From the NCBI RefSeq assembly GCF_027571385.1, contig NZ_CP085636.1, positions 3,410,001 to 3,474,000 on the forward strand: a stretch of DNA of 64,000 nucleotides. The letters run 5' to 3'. The notes under the pieces were generated by a model. The model ran no database searches. It saw only the letters and a list, made by a program, of their open reading frames with translations, and was not told the origin of the DNA. This document shows, in pieces, positions 8,165 to 17,200 of the stretch. Made by a program: the position numbers and the translations under genes. This DNA is from Shewanella sp. MTB7. GTDB taxonomy: Bacteria > Pseudomonadota > Gammaproteobacteria > Enterobacterales > Shewanellaceae. Each line of letters opens with the position of its first letter. The first letter of the stretch is position 1.

Positions 8165-9141
8165 ATGCCCTCTATATCTATTTTTGAAATACGATTTGCC
8201 CCCTGTTGGGTAAACCAAATGTTGCCATCTTGAGCAAAAGTAATTCCCATCGGTTTGGCTCCCCGCACTGGCATTTCTACAAAATCAAATTGCTCAGTAC
8301 TTTGATCAAATACCGCCACCTGATTGCCGCCAACATCCCCCATACCACCACCATCGGAAACCCAAATACGCGCTTGGTTATCTAGTGCCAACTTAACCGG
8401 TTGACTTTTATCTCCTGGTAACTTGAACTCTTTCCATTGACCTGAATCCGGCATAAATTTAGCAATAGAACCTGCGCCTCCTTGTGCCACCCAAATGTTG
8501 TCTTTATGCAGCATTAAGCCAATGGGTTGAGCTGTAGGTGTCGGCGTGAAAAACACCTCGAAAGCCATAGTGCCAAGGTCCAATTTTGCGAGATAACTAC
8601 GCTCATCGTTAGCGCAACTTATCCACAATGCATCCCTTTGTGCGTCATATACCGCTTGCATCGGATTGCTATCTTGTCTAGGAAGTAGATAGCCTTTAAA
8701 GCTAGCCGTCTCAGGATTAAATAGACTAATTTGATTTGCGCCCAACTGGGTCATCCATAGTCTATTTTTACCATCCAATACTAAACTGCTTGGTAAAGCA
8801 GACTCCTTTGCTAATGGGTATTCAATCACCTCACCGGAATCTGGATTTATTTTGGCCAGACTATTACCCCTAAATAGCGCCGCCCAAAGTGTGCCATCTT
8901 CCTCAACCGCTAATCCAACAGGCATACTTGACGGTGTGGATAATTCATATTCACGGAATTCTTTACTGTGAATATTGACTGCCCCTATTTTATTACCCAA
9001 CATTTCCGTGAACCAAAGCCAACCCGCCTTATCCTCCAAAAGGTTATTTCCTGGCCAAGAGCCAGGTGTCGGAACTTTATAATCGGTCACATTAAAGTTA
9101 GTTTTATTTACATCCGAACTATTGACACCAGTTTTATTCAT
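8161..9141 (-). CDS. Vgb-like seven-bladed propeller without signal peptide (possibly the frameshifted second half of the upstream gene)
   Basis: The 326-residue frame consists of seven Vgb/NHL-type blades (for example WPGNNLLEDKAGWLWFTE and GNKIGAV at the start, NIWFTQQGANRISKI at the end). It has no signal sequence although all its paralogs in this operon are exported. Its reading frame is the -1 frame of the gene immediately upstream and stays open back across the upstream stop codon into an A9 run. One extra base, or a -1 slip in the run, would join the two into one ~800-residue protein with a cupredoxin and fourteen blades. Standalone translation from ATG 9141, 14 bp after the upstream stop, is also possible; no good Shine-Dalgarno sequence precedes it. 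Confidence 0.72.
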   Translation of the reverse strand: MNKTGVNSSDVNKTNFNVTDYKVPTPGSWPGNNLLEDKAGWLWFTEMLGNKIGAVNIHSKEFREYELSTPSSMPVGLAVEEDGTLWAALFRGNSLAKINPDSGEVIEYPLAKESALPSSLVLDGKNRLWMTQLGANQISLFNPETASFKGYLLPRQDSNPMQAVYDAQRDALWISCANDERSYLAKLDLGTMAFEVFFTPTPTAQPIGLMLHKDNIWVAQGGAGSIAKFMPDSGQWKEFKLPGDKSQPVKLALDNQARIWVSDGGGMGDVGGNQVAVFDQSTEQFDFVEMPVRGAKPMGITFAQDGNIWFTQQGANRISKIDIEGI

Positions 9142-9155
9142 ATCACTTTTATAAT

Positions 9156-10580
9156 CTATTTTTTTTTAACACTTCCACTTGAATGTTGAGTTAATAAAGT
9201 TGAACTATCACTTTTCGATAATTTACTCAATGCATCTTTGGCAATTAATTCATCAGCCAGCTTTGGATCAAAACGACCAATTTTATTACCCATTTGTTCG
9301 GTGAACCAAACAATGCCATTCTTATCTACCGTTATACCACCAGGTCGTGAATCAACTGTGGGTATTTTATATTCAGTGATCTTTCCTGTTTTAGTATCCA
9401 TTTTCCCAATTGAATTACCATATACTTGCGTAAACCAAAGGTTATCATCAGCATCAGGATATACTTTAAACGGTGCAGTAAATGGTGTAGGAATACTGTA
9501 TTCAACAATTTTATCACCGACGACTTTGGCGACTTTATTGCCGACCATCTCCACAAAGTAAACGGTACCATCAGAGGTTTCGGCAATACCTGCGGGGCGC
9601 GCAAGCTTAGTTGGAATATGTAAACGAACAAACTCTTCAGTTTTGGTATCGTAATAACCGATTTCATTTGCTACCCGAGCGGTATACCAAATACGCTGTT
9701 GGGAGTCGACAAAAATGGTTCTGGGTTCAGAATCTTCATCAGGTAGTTCAATCTCCTTAATCTTTCCCTCTTTGTCGATATAGCCGATGCGGTTACCGTA
9801 ACGTTCCGCAAACCAGATATTGCCTTTCTTATCGATATCAACCCCAAGGGCATAACCACCTTTTGTGGGGATCTGATGTTCCACCATATTACCTTGTGGA
9901 TCTAACACCCCAATACGATTGGTAAATCGTTCAGTGAAATAGATGTTGCCATCATCATCCATCACCAAGGAGTCCACACCAATTTTCTCATCTCCGTCTT
10001 TTGACGTTGGCGTCGCATACTCAACAAATTGACCATCTGGACTCAAGCGACCAAGTTTGTTCTGTGACGGAATATCCTCAAAGCCATAAAAATCACCACC
10101 GCCTTCCGTAAACCAGATATTGTCATCCACTTTACTGGCGATAATCATTCTGGGAACGCTGTTCATCGTCGGCACCACATATTCAGTAAATGCTGGCTGA
10201 TAAGCGTGATCCGGCTCACTAGCCATACTGCCATCTTCATTACGCACGGTAATTTTTCCCCGCATAAAGAAATGACGATGGCAGATATAATCATAAACTC
10301 CGGCCTTGTTGAATTCATAGCTCCATTCATTACCGACGTTTACATCCTCAGAAAACAGTGTGATCTCTCGGTCCATGACAATGTGATACATATCTGGACC
10401 TGCATTTCGCCAAGTAACTGTATCTCCAATTTTTATATCCAAACTTGTATTGTCAAAATAGGGCGGCGCGTCTGTCATATTGATCACATGGGTTTTCGCC
10501 GCATAAACATTGAGTGCAAACATACTGCACGTTAATACCAGACCTGCGCTGAGTAGGCGCTTTTTAATCAATAGATTCAC
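9156..10580 (-). CDS. exported cupredoxin plus seven-bladed Vgb-like propeller
   Basis: The preferred start is the GTG at 10580 because AAAGGA lies 8 bases upstream; an in-frame ATG at 10610 would add ten residues before the signal peptide. The 474-residue protein has a signal sequence (residues 1-28, ending VYA-AK). A type I copper domain follows (about 29-115) with ligands H66 (MYHIV), C100, H103 and M106 in the loop ICHRHFFM, the C-x2-H-x2-M spacing of pseudoazurin. Seven Vgb-type blades (about 130-455) follow. Length and blade count are complete for one propeller. The copper centre suggests periplasmic electron transfer or oxidation linked to the propeller. The next gene may be its translational continuation through the A9 run at 9159-9167. 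Confidence 0.85.
   Translation of the reverse strand: MNLLIKKRLLSAGLVLTCSMFALNVYAAKTHVINMTDAPPYFDNTSLDIKIGDTVTWRNAGPDMYHIVMDREITLFSEDVNVGNEWSYEFNKAGVYDYICHRHFFMRGKITVRNEDGSMASEPDHAYQPAFTEYVVPTMNSVPRMIIASKVDDNIWFTEGGGDFYGFEDIPSQNKLGRLSPDGQFVEYATPTSKDGDEKIGVDSLVMDDDGNIYFTERFTNRIGVLDPQGNMVEHQIPTKGGYALGVDIDKKGNIWFAERYGNRIGYIDKEGKIKEIELPDEDSEPRTIFVDSQQRIWYTARVANEIGYYDTKTEEFVRLHIPTKLARPAGIAETSDGTVYFVEMVGNKVAKVVGDKIVEYSIPTPFTAPFKVYPDADDNLWFTQVYGNSIGKMDTKTGKITEYKIPTVDSRPGGITVDKNGIVWFTEQMGNKIGRFDPKLADELIAKDALSKLSKSDSSTLLTQHSSGSVKKK
9159..9167 (-). other. A9 homopolymer (on the coding strand) at the end of the cupredoxin-propeller gene: slippage or frameshift site
   Basis: On the minus strand the sequence reads GTT AAA AAA AAA TAG: three Lys codons and the stop of the upstream propeller gene. 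After a -1 shift the frame reads AAA ATA GAT TAT AAA AGT GAT ATG AAT, joining directly to the next propeller ORF. A runs of nine or more are known to promote transcriptional slippage and ribosomal -1 shifting, and they are also common sequencing-error or mutation sites. The three explanations cannot be separated from the sequence. Confidence 0.6.
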
Positions 10581-10630
10581 TTTGATTATCCTTTCGTTAA
10601 TGAAGTACACGCACTCCCTGCAAGCTTTCG

Positions 10631-10870
10631 CTAATTAGCAGAAAATACAGCTCTTACTCTCCCTACAACATCGGCAACAGTTTCAGCCCCCGCCAGAAAC
10701 AGCCTTTGCTGATCGATCTTTAATTCTTTTCTAATCCCAGCTTCCAGTTCAACAACTTCCGTAGAATCCATATCAAAGTCATAGGTCAGATGCTGATTCA
10801 TATGAACCGCCTCTTCCAAACACAATACTTTTTTAATTGTTTTCTTTACGGTTATCTCCACAATATCCAT
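10631..10870 (-). CDS. acyl carrier protein
   Basis: The 79-residue protein starts at 10870, where GAAGGGAACGAAT gives a good ribosome site; an upstream in-frame ATG at 10885 overlaps that site. The phosphopantetheine attachment motif is visible as DFDMDSTEVVELE, with Ser36 as the expected 4'-phosphopantetheine carrier (DST replaces the usual DSL). The four-helix ACP pattern and the acidic helix II are recognisable. The gene lies between the chain-length-factor-like gene and the cupredoxin-propeller gene on the same strand. It should carry the growing acyl or polyketide chain for the ketosynthase pair. No phosphopantetheinyl transferase is visible in the window. Confidence 0.85.
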   Translation of the reverse strand: MDIVEITVKKTIKKVLCLEEAVHMNQHLTYDFDMDSTEVVELEAGIRKELKIDQQRLFLAGAETVADVVGRVRAVFSAN

Positions 10871-10945
10871 ATTCGTTCCCTTCATTTTTATTCAAAGCTA
10901 ATTTAAAAATACTCTTCAATGACTAAAAATTTATTACTAAAATAT

Positions 10946-12016
10946 TTATTCAAGCAAATCGTTAGGATGACTAAGCGTAATTGCACTCAAACATTGATGC
11001 CCAACTGAAATAACTAATACTCTTGAATGTTTGTTGCTTTTTATAAATTCAGCTGAAGCAATAACAGCTGCGGCACTATTTACAGCCAACCCATCACCGA
11101 TGATTTCATCAAGATCTATGATCTTCAGTTCTTCTGAGTTAAGCGTCTGGAAAATGAGTTTAACCACATCAGATTTTGTAGAAACATCATCGTTAATACT
11201 CAATACAACTAAACTTATATTCTCTTTATCCTGAACTGTTAATATGGTTTCTAGCATCTGTTTCATCTCATACTTACAGCTTTTACTCGAAGCTAGAACG
11301 GGTCTTGATATTTCATTGCAAAGCACTGGACGATTATCATTTATCGCTGTTTGCAAGGTTACTTTTTCAAGTATGAGCATTGCAGCACCTTCACATAAAC
11401 GGTCACTATTCCAATAAGCTTTGCGATAAGCAGCTTCGACAAATGGTGTCACGGGAGCCTCAACGGCACCACATAGCACCAGTTGAACACTCGCCCTGGC
11501 TCTATCTAACCCCATACCGATAGCTTGGGCACCACCACATCGATCTGTGGTCACCGTTTTAGCCAGGCCAGCCACTTTCAAATGAATTGAGATCTGTCCT
11601 TGCGGCGCTGCGGGAAACCATGCGGAAGCCAGATAAGGGCTAATATCAAGCAATCCTTCACTATGTAACTTACGTAGTTGAGGTTCGGTGTATGTCCAAC
11701 CTCCCGTCATGTTTCCTAGGAATATCTCACAGCCATAAATCTGCTTTTCATCAAGAGCACCATCTTCAAAACAGGACTGAGCTGCCATAATCGCCAACAA
11801 TGAAAATCGATCCATCTTCTTTCCGTCCCGACGAGTTAATACCTTATTCTCAGCCATTATCGAGTTGGATACCTGCTTGTACTCTGGTTGAAAAGCCTGT
11901 CCCTCCATCAAGCAGTCAACCAGCTTGTTATTTTTTTGAACGACACCGAAAAATATACTGGTTGCCCTTACCGTTATAACGTCAGCCAAAATAAATCCTC
12001 TCAGTTTACAATTCAT
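10946..12016 (-). CDS. ketosynthase-like protein lacking catalytic Cys/His (chain-length-factor-like)
   Basis: The 356-residue protein has the thiolase fold pattern of condensing enzymes but is shorter than KAS II (about 410). The nucleophile-elbow region reads VTTDRCGGAQAIG, which aligns with the usual TACATGxxAIG so that Arg159 occupies the active-site Cys position and a Cys falls one residue later. The usual second-half His motifs (GTGT-type loop and GHxxGAxG) are not recognisable; the latter appears as GDGLAVNSAAA. Loss of the catalytic residues is the mark of chain-length factors (KS-beta) in type II polyketide synthases, which pair with an active KS such as the one at the left edge. It is the first gene of the operon and is followed by the ACP gene. 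Confidence 0.75.
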   Translation of the reverse strand: MNCKLRGFILADVITVRATSIFFGVVQKNNKLVDCLMEGQAFQPEYKQVSNSIMAENKVLTRRDGKKMDRFSLLAIMAAQSCFEDGALDEKQIYGCEIFLGNMTGGWTYTEPQLRKLHSEGLLDISPYLASAWFPAAPQGQISIHLKVAGLAKTVTTDRCGGAQAIGMGLDRARASVQLVLCGAVEAPVTPFVEAAYRKAYWNSDRLCEGAAMLILEKVTLQTAINDNRPVLCNEISRPVLASSKSCKYEMKQMLETILTVQDKENISLVVLSINDDVSTKSDVVKLIFQTLNSEELKIIDLDEIIGDGLAVNSAAAVIASAEFIKSNKHSRVLVISVGHQCLSAITLSHPNDLLE

Positions 12017-12534
12017 TTAACTTCTTATGAACTCAATCCCTACAAGCTCACTATAAATTTAACTAGACTAGTTAATTATCCTGAATTATTCGTTAACAAC
12101 AAAACTAAAACGATAGTTACATGATTTCAACTAATTTATAGTTTTCAGGATAATTTATAACAGTTAACAGATAACACTATTAATATTGATATCAGTTAAC
12201 CGTTAATTAATTATTGCACCAACCCTAGACATTGTTATTTAATTTAACAAAGGAGACGTGAATAGGAGGCATATAGTGTAATAAAATAGTGATCCAAAAT
12301 CATTATTACCAGATATTATTAATCGACATAGATATAACAGAAGAGAATAATTCAATTGACAAAAAACTCCCCCGCAATAGAAGGGAAACTAATGAAATTA
12401 ACTAGAGCTACACCAAAAACACTTTCACACAGGTGGTTAATTACCCTAATTTCCTTTCAAAAAATCAAGTTTACCCTTTAACTTAATGAATCTAGTATCT
12501 AACCAGAAACAAATACGTCAACCAAGTTACTTTA
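12017..12534 (-). promoter_or_regulatory. AT-rich intergenic region with repeated GTTAAC sites upstream of the polyketide-like operon
   Basis: No gene is supported in these 518 bases. The segment is strongly AT-rich and contains the palindrome GTTAAC at 12092-12097, 12163-12168 and 12195-12200. The last two are part of the octamer CAGTTAAC spaced 32 bp apart, about three helical turns. A fourth copy (CAGTTAAC) is at 13264-13271, upstream of the PapB-like regulator. The region must hold the promoter of the operon that starts at 12016. I could not pick a convincing -35/-10 pair. Confidence 0.4.
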
Positions 12535-12915
12535 TCAATCTTGATACATACAGGTTTGTATATGGAACTTAGCAAGAGACGAAACAATAAAATTAATGTC
12601 GCTAATATCTCGAACCTTACGAGATATCGCACTGGGCTTAACCTGAAACTCTTTCGCCACTTCTGATTGTTCCATCCCCTCGACCAAATGAGCAAAAACA
12701 GCCCCTTTAACAGGAAGAGAACTGGACTTCGTCAAACTAAAAAGTAATTCCAAATATCCTTTTGGTACCTTTCCAGCTGTTAACCGTCGCATCTGATGAT
12801 CTACTTTAGAGTTATAAGACTCATCATCTGAAACTTCAGAAAAGTATTTATCTACCACACATTCAACAGCTTTCGCTATGTCTTTAACAAAACTATCCCT
12901 TCTTAATTCACTCAT
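12535..12915 (-). CDS. PapB/FocB-family transcriptional regulator
   Basis: The 126-residue protein resembles PapB-family adhesin regulators (PF03333 type): the conserved part begins at KVPKGYLELLFSLTKSSS and runs through a helix-turn-helix (HLVEGMEQSEVAKEFQVKPSAISRKVRDI). The N-terminal ~45 residues are less conserved and charged. AAGGA lies 8 bases before the ATG. PapB proteins bind AT-rich DNA cooperatively and act as switches for fimbrial operons. No fimbrial gene is nearby, whereas a large minus-strand operon starts about 500 bp downstream of it, so control of the polyketide-like operon is the natural guess. No sequence evidence beyond proximity and the AT-rich repeated sites supports this. 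Confidence 0.72.
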   Translation of the reverse strand: MSELRRDSFVKDIAKAVECVVDKYFSEVSDDESYNSKVDHQMRRLTAGKVPKGYLELLFSLTKSSSLPVKGAVFAHLVEGMEQSEVAKEFQVKPSAISRKVRDISDINFIVSSLAKFHIQTCMYQD

Positions 12916-13599
12916 ATAAATATCCTTATTAACTTACATATACTAATCTCAGAACAACAGCATGTGTGTTAATTTTTACCACTACAGTCAATCCTGCCTG
13001 CAGTAACGAGAAGTGGCATAACTATCGCGTTCTCGGACTACTTACGAATCTAAACATACAAAATACTGTGTAATACAAGATAAAAGCTGAAGAAGCTCAA
13101 TTAGTCTCAAATACCTAGCACTTAGGTAGACATATCAAGCTAAATACCAAACATAACTTGTTGAATAATGAGTTTCCCACGGGGATATAATTTATATCCT
13201 TTCAGTCTAAAAAATATAAACACTTATCTAATCGTCCCGTTTTGGGAAATAACAACACTGTCACAGTTAACATTTTAAATGAATGTCAGCTAAAGATTTA
13301 AACATCTACACCGATTGATATTTAACATTCCCATCTACATTGATATGAATAACTCGCTAACCAATTGCATTTTCAAACATCATTTTTACTGCTCACTAAA
13401 TAAAACGCCAAACAGACCTAACCTTAATGGCTATTCAAGGCTATTGATGTGGCGTTATAAAAAAATTCAAGTAGAAAGTATTGTAAAATCGCTTTTTTGA
13501 GGAGATATTAAGACAGACTAACGAATCAATAACTAAGAGTCGGTTTCCCCTAAATGATACTTTTTTTTGCTGACTCATCAACTCTATAAAGAGATAAAC
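12916..13599. other. gene-free AT-rich region between the PapB-like and lipoprotein genes
   Basis: These 684 bases lie between two divergently oriented genes. Short open frames exist but none has a ribosome site or recognisable protein character. The segment holds one copy of a diverged direct repeat (13096-13183) and a CAGTTAAC site (13264-13271). The promoters of both flanking genes should be here. Nothing else was recognised. Confidence 0.5.
13096..13183 (+). repeat. diverged direct repeat, copy A
   Basis: The stretch starting CTCAATTA aligns with copy B at 14171-14252; over the first 53 bases about 40 are identical, including a shared CAAGCTAAA core. It contains a small internal inverted repeat (ACCTA and TAGGT). 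The two copies flank the lipoprotein gene at 13600-14103. They could be remnants of a MITE or REP-like element. Confidence 0.5.
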
Positions 13600-14103
13600 A
13601 TGCACAATCGAACTTTATTGCTTATCTATGTCATTATTATCAATGTGCTGCTAACAGCTTGTTCTACAACAATTTCAGCTACTTCCCCAACATCACCACA
13701 GGTTATTTTTGTCTGTGAGCACGGTAATGTCAAAAGTCTAATGGCGGCGACATATTTCAATGACCTTGCCCAAGCTCGCAACCTTTCCTATCGCGCAATC
13801 TCCCGTGGCATAGCCCCAGATTCTGATTCTGTCCCCACACCCATCATTTCCGAATTAAACACCGATGGTTTTGATGTTTCCAGCTACAGTCCCAAGAAAA
13901 TTAAATTAACCGATTTGAACTCTGCTGCTCATATAATTTTTATTGGAACAGTGCTTTCTACAAGCGCTTCTAACACACAAGCTAAGACTGAAACATGGAC
14001 AGATGTTCCACCCGCCTCGGTTGACTACGCAGCCGCTCGGGATTCCATAAAAGCTCATATAAAATCATTAATAGATAAACTTGAGTCTGACAAGTTACAC
14101 TAA
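13600..14103 (+). CDS. lipoprotein with low-molecular-weight phosphatase/ArsC-like domain
   Basis: The chosen ATG at 13600 follows AAAGAG at a suitable distance; an earlier in-frame start at 13567 lacks one. The 167-residue protein has a lipoprotein signal with lipobox LLTAC (lipidated Cys21). The rest matches the low-molecular-weight protein tyrosine phosphatase/arsenate reductase fold: a first strand VIFVC, a P-loop CEHGNVKS (Cys39), and later IRSRG-like and DVPP segments. The usual CX5R P-loop has Lys45 in place of Arg, which would weaken phosphate binding. An envelope-anchored member of this cytosolic family is unusual. The gene is monocistronic and flanked by two diverged direct repeats. 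Confidence 0.7.
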   Translation: MHNRTLLLIYVIIINVLLTACSTTISATSPTSPQVIFVCEHGNVKSLMAATYFNDLAQARNLSYRAISRGIAPDSDSVPTPIISELNTDGFDVSSYSPKKIKLTDLNSAAHIIFIGTVLSTSASNTQAKTETWTDVPPASVDYAAARDSIKAHIKSLIDKLESDKLH

Positions 14104-14170
14104 AATGCATTCGGTAGCCCTTAACGCTTAAGGCTATTTCCCTCTATTGGTTTGATATTGTCCGAACATA

Positions 14171-14252
14171 CTCAATTACCACTAAATACCAAGAGTTTAA
14201 GTAGACTTACCAAGCTAAACACCTAGAATGGTTGACTTAGGTGAGTTCCTCT
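14171..14252 (+). repeat. diverged direct repeat, copy B
   Basis: Second copy of the repeat described at 13096-13183, in the same orientation and about 1075 bp away. It contains ACCTAG and CTTAGGT half-sites separated by about 10 bases and ends just before the recC start. Confidence 0.5.
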
Positions 14253-14288
14253 CATCGGAATATTAATGCTATTTTCCTAGGAATATTC

Positions 14289-17200
14289 ATGCTCTATCTA
14301 GTTCAATCTAATCGAATGGAAGCCCTCTCAGCACAACTTGCCGAGGAGTTAAAAACGCCAATCCCTGGAATGCCACTATTAATGCCTGAACAGATATTGG
14401 TTCAAAGCCCAGGAATGTCCACTTGGTTAAGACTAGAGATAGCCAGCAAGAACAAGATCGCCGCCGCATTAGAATTTCCGCTGCCGTCTAGCTTTATCTG
14501 GCAACTTTGCCACATACTCTTGCCCGATGTGCCTAAAGAGAACGCGTTCACTAAACCATCGATGACCTGGAAACTGATGGAGTTGCTGCCTGAGCTGCTC
14601 AATATCGACGCATTTGCTCCGTTGAATAACTACCTCAACGCAGCTAACCGTACTGGAGAGATAAAAGAAGAACCGCTGAAACTATTTCAGCTTTGCGGCC
14701 AAATCGCAGATATCTTCGATCAATACTTGGTTTATAGGCCAGATTGGATAGCGGCTTGGGAAGCCAATGAACCTACTTTGCCTCCCAGAGGGGACAAACT
14801 GGATCCTTCACAGACTTGGCAACCTATTTTGTGGCGCGCGCTCATCGAATTTAATAATGAACGTCTTAACAAGAGTCGTTATCACAGGGCAAACTTGCAT
14901 CAATCTCTGTTTGATGCACTCGATGATCCCAATACTGATCTCGACGGGCTACCAAGGCGTTTATTCGTGTTTGGCATCTCATCCATGGCGCCACAAACCT
15001 TAGATGTGCTTTATCATCTGGCCAAACGTATTGATGTGATCATGTTAAATTTAAGTCCTTGTCAGCACTATTGGGGCGACATTGTCGATCCCCGCCTACG
15101 TGCACGTATGGCACTTGAATACGCTAACAAGCATAAGCTTGAAACCCTATGGGAAGATAAACTCGAAGTGGGCAATCCCCTACTTGCCAATAATGGCAAA
15201 ATGGGACGTGAACTACTGGATCTTATTTTGGAGCTTCCTGAGGAGCACACCAACTTTAATTTTGAGTGTTACCAAGACCCCGGCATAGAGAGCCTACTTC
15301 AAGGCATACAACATGATATTCTCGAACTCGAAACCCGTGATAGAAGCTTAGGGCCAGATGCATCACTCTACCTTACACTCGAGGGTCGCCGTACTCTGGC
15401 AAGCAATGATGACTCGCTAACATTGAGAAGTTGCCACAGCCCACTGCGTGAGATTGAAACTCTGCACGATCATCTATTGGAGATGCTCTCCCGTGAGCCT
15501 ATCAATCCAGATGATCCACTGCTGGCCAAAGACATCGTTATCATGCTTCCCGATGTGGCCGCATATGCACCCTATATTGATGCGGTCTTTTCAGCAAAAC
15601 AGGGCGCGCACTATATTCCCTACGCCATTGCCGACAGAGGCGCGGCGCAGGAATCACCGCTAATCAACAGCTTTCTGCATATTCTGTCCATCAATCAAAG
15701 TCGTTTTGGGCTAACGGATATCTTAGGCATTTTAGAAGTGCCTGCTGTACTAAGACGCTTCGAGCTTGATGATGAAGCCCTAATGATGATCCGCCACTGG
15801 CTCGAACAAGCAGGCGTGCGTTGGGGACGTGATGAAACCAGTCGCGCGGCGCAATCACTGCCAGCATTCGATAAAAACTCTTGGGCCTTTGGCATTAAAC
15901 GCCTCATCTTAGGTTATGCCTTTAGCGATGACGCAGCGCTGTATCAAGACACCTTAACCGTGGCCGGCATCGAAGGACAATCGGCTCAAGCATTAGGAAA
16001 ACTACTGAACTTTATCGAAGCCTTAGATGAGTATCGCCTGCAACTTGCGCAGAACTGTGACATTGAAGTGCGTATGGCGCAGCTGACTCAATTACTAGAA
16101 GATTTCTATGAAGTTGATGACGAAGAGCGTATGCAGCTACAAGCCATTCGTGAGGCGATAAGCAAACTCAAAACTGAGCTTAATGAGGCAGGACAAGTCA
16201 CTCCGCTTAACACGCAAGTGCTGCAAAACTGGTTTAATAGTACATTAAGTGAATCTCGCGTTGGTCAAAGATACTTAGCCGGTAGCGTTAACTTTTGTAC
16301 CTTGATGCCGATGCGCTCTATCCCCTTTAAGGTGGTTTGTTTAGTTGGCATGAATGATGGCATCTACCCGAGAGTACAACATCCAGTGGGATTTGATCTG
16401 GTGGCACAATTTGGCCCACGAAAAGGCGACCGCTCGCGCCGTTTAGATGACAGATACCTGTTTTTAGAGGCGATACTTTCCGCCCGCGAGCAACTTTACA
16501 TCAGCTATATCGGTCACAGTGAGCGTGATAACTCGGAGCGGATCCCCTCAATGTTAGTCTCTGAGTTGGTTGAATATTGCCAGCTCTGTTATCTACCTGA
16601 AGCATTCAACAAGCTTGATAGAAGTGACGATGAGACGATAGTCAAGGTGATCCCCGCTATTGAGAAAGCTGTCCACCAACAGTTATTGATTGAGCAGCCA
16701 CTGCAACCTTTCGATGAACGCCTTTACTTAAGTCAAGATCCAGAATCATCTATACAAGAGTCGTCAGCCTCTACTTCATTAAAACAATCGGCGCTCAAAC
16801 AGAGCGGTCTTAAACAAAGTTATTCGGCCCAGTGGTGTCCAGCAACACCTCCTGCAGATGCAAAAGAGTTGGATCTAACAAACAGGTTACTTAAAAAGAG
16901 TGACACGCCACGTTTTATTGAAACTGGGGTGAACATCACTCAAGTCAACGAGCAACGAGATAGTCTAGATACTGAAGAGTTGGAGGTTTCCGCGCTCATT
17001 CGCTTCTTCAGAAATCCAGCGCAGTACTTTTTCAATCGCAGTCTAAAAGTTGATTTAGGACTCAATATCCAAGCAGATGATAACGATGAGCCCTTTAGCT
17101 TAAATGCACTAGAGCGCTATAAGTTGCAAGCCAATCTACTGGATAATGCTATCTCACAAAATCTTGAAACACCTGATGCGGTATTACTGCAACGGCTAAA

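Noticed and set aside
8164..8218. Longer start of the aromatase-like gene at 8218
   Set aside because: The extra 18 residues lie inside the neighbouring propeller gene; the ATGA overlap start at 8164 matches the operon's other junctions.
12492..12695. 67-codon minus-strand frame overlapping the PapB-like gene
   Set aside because: It lies in another frame of a credible regulator gene and shows no coding character of its own.
13315..13500. 61-codon open frame on the plus strand before the lipoprotein gene
   Set aside because: No ribosome site, low-complexity AT-driven composition and no recognisable protein features.
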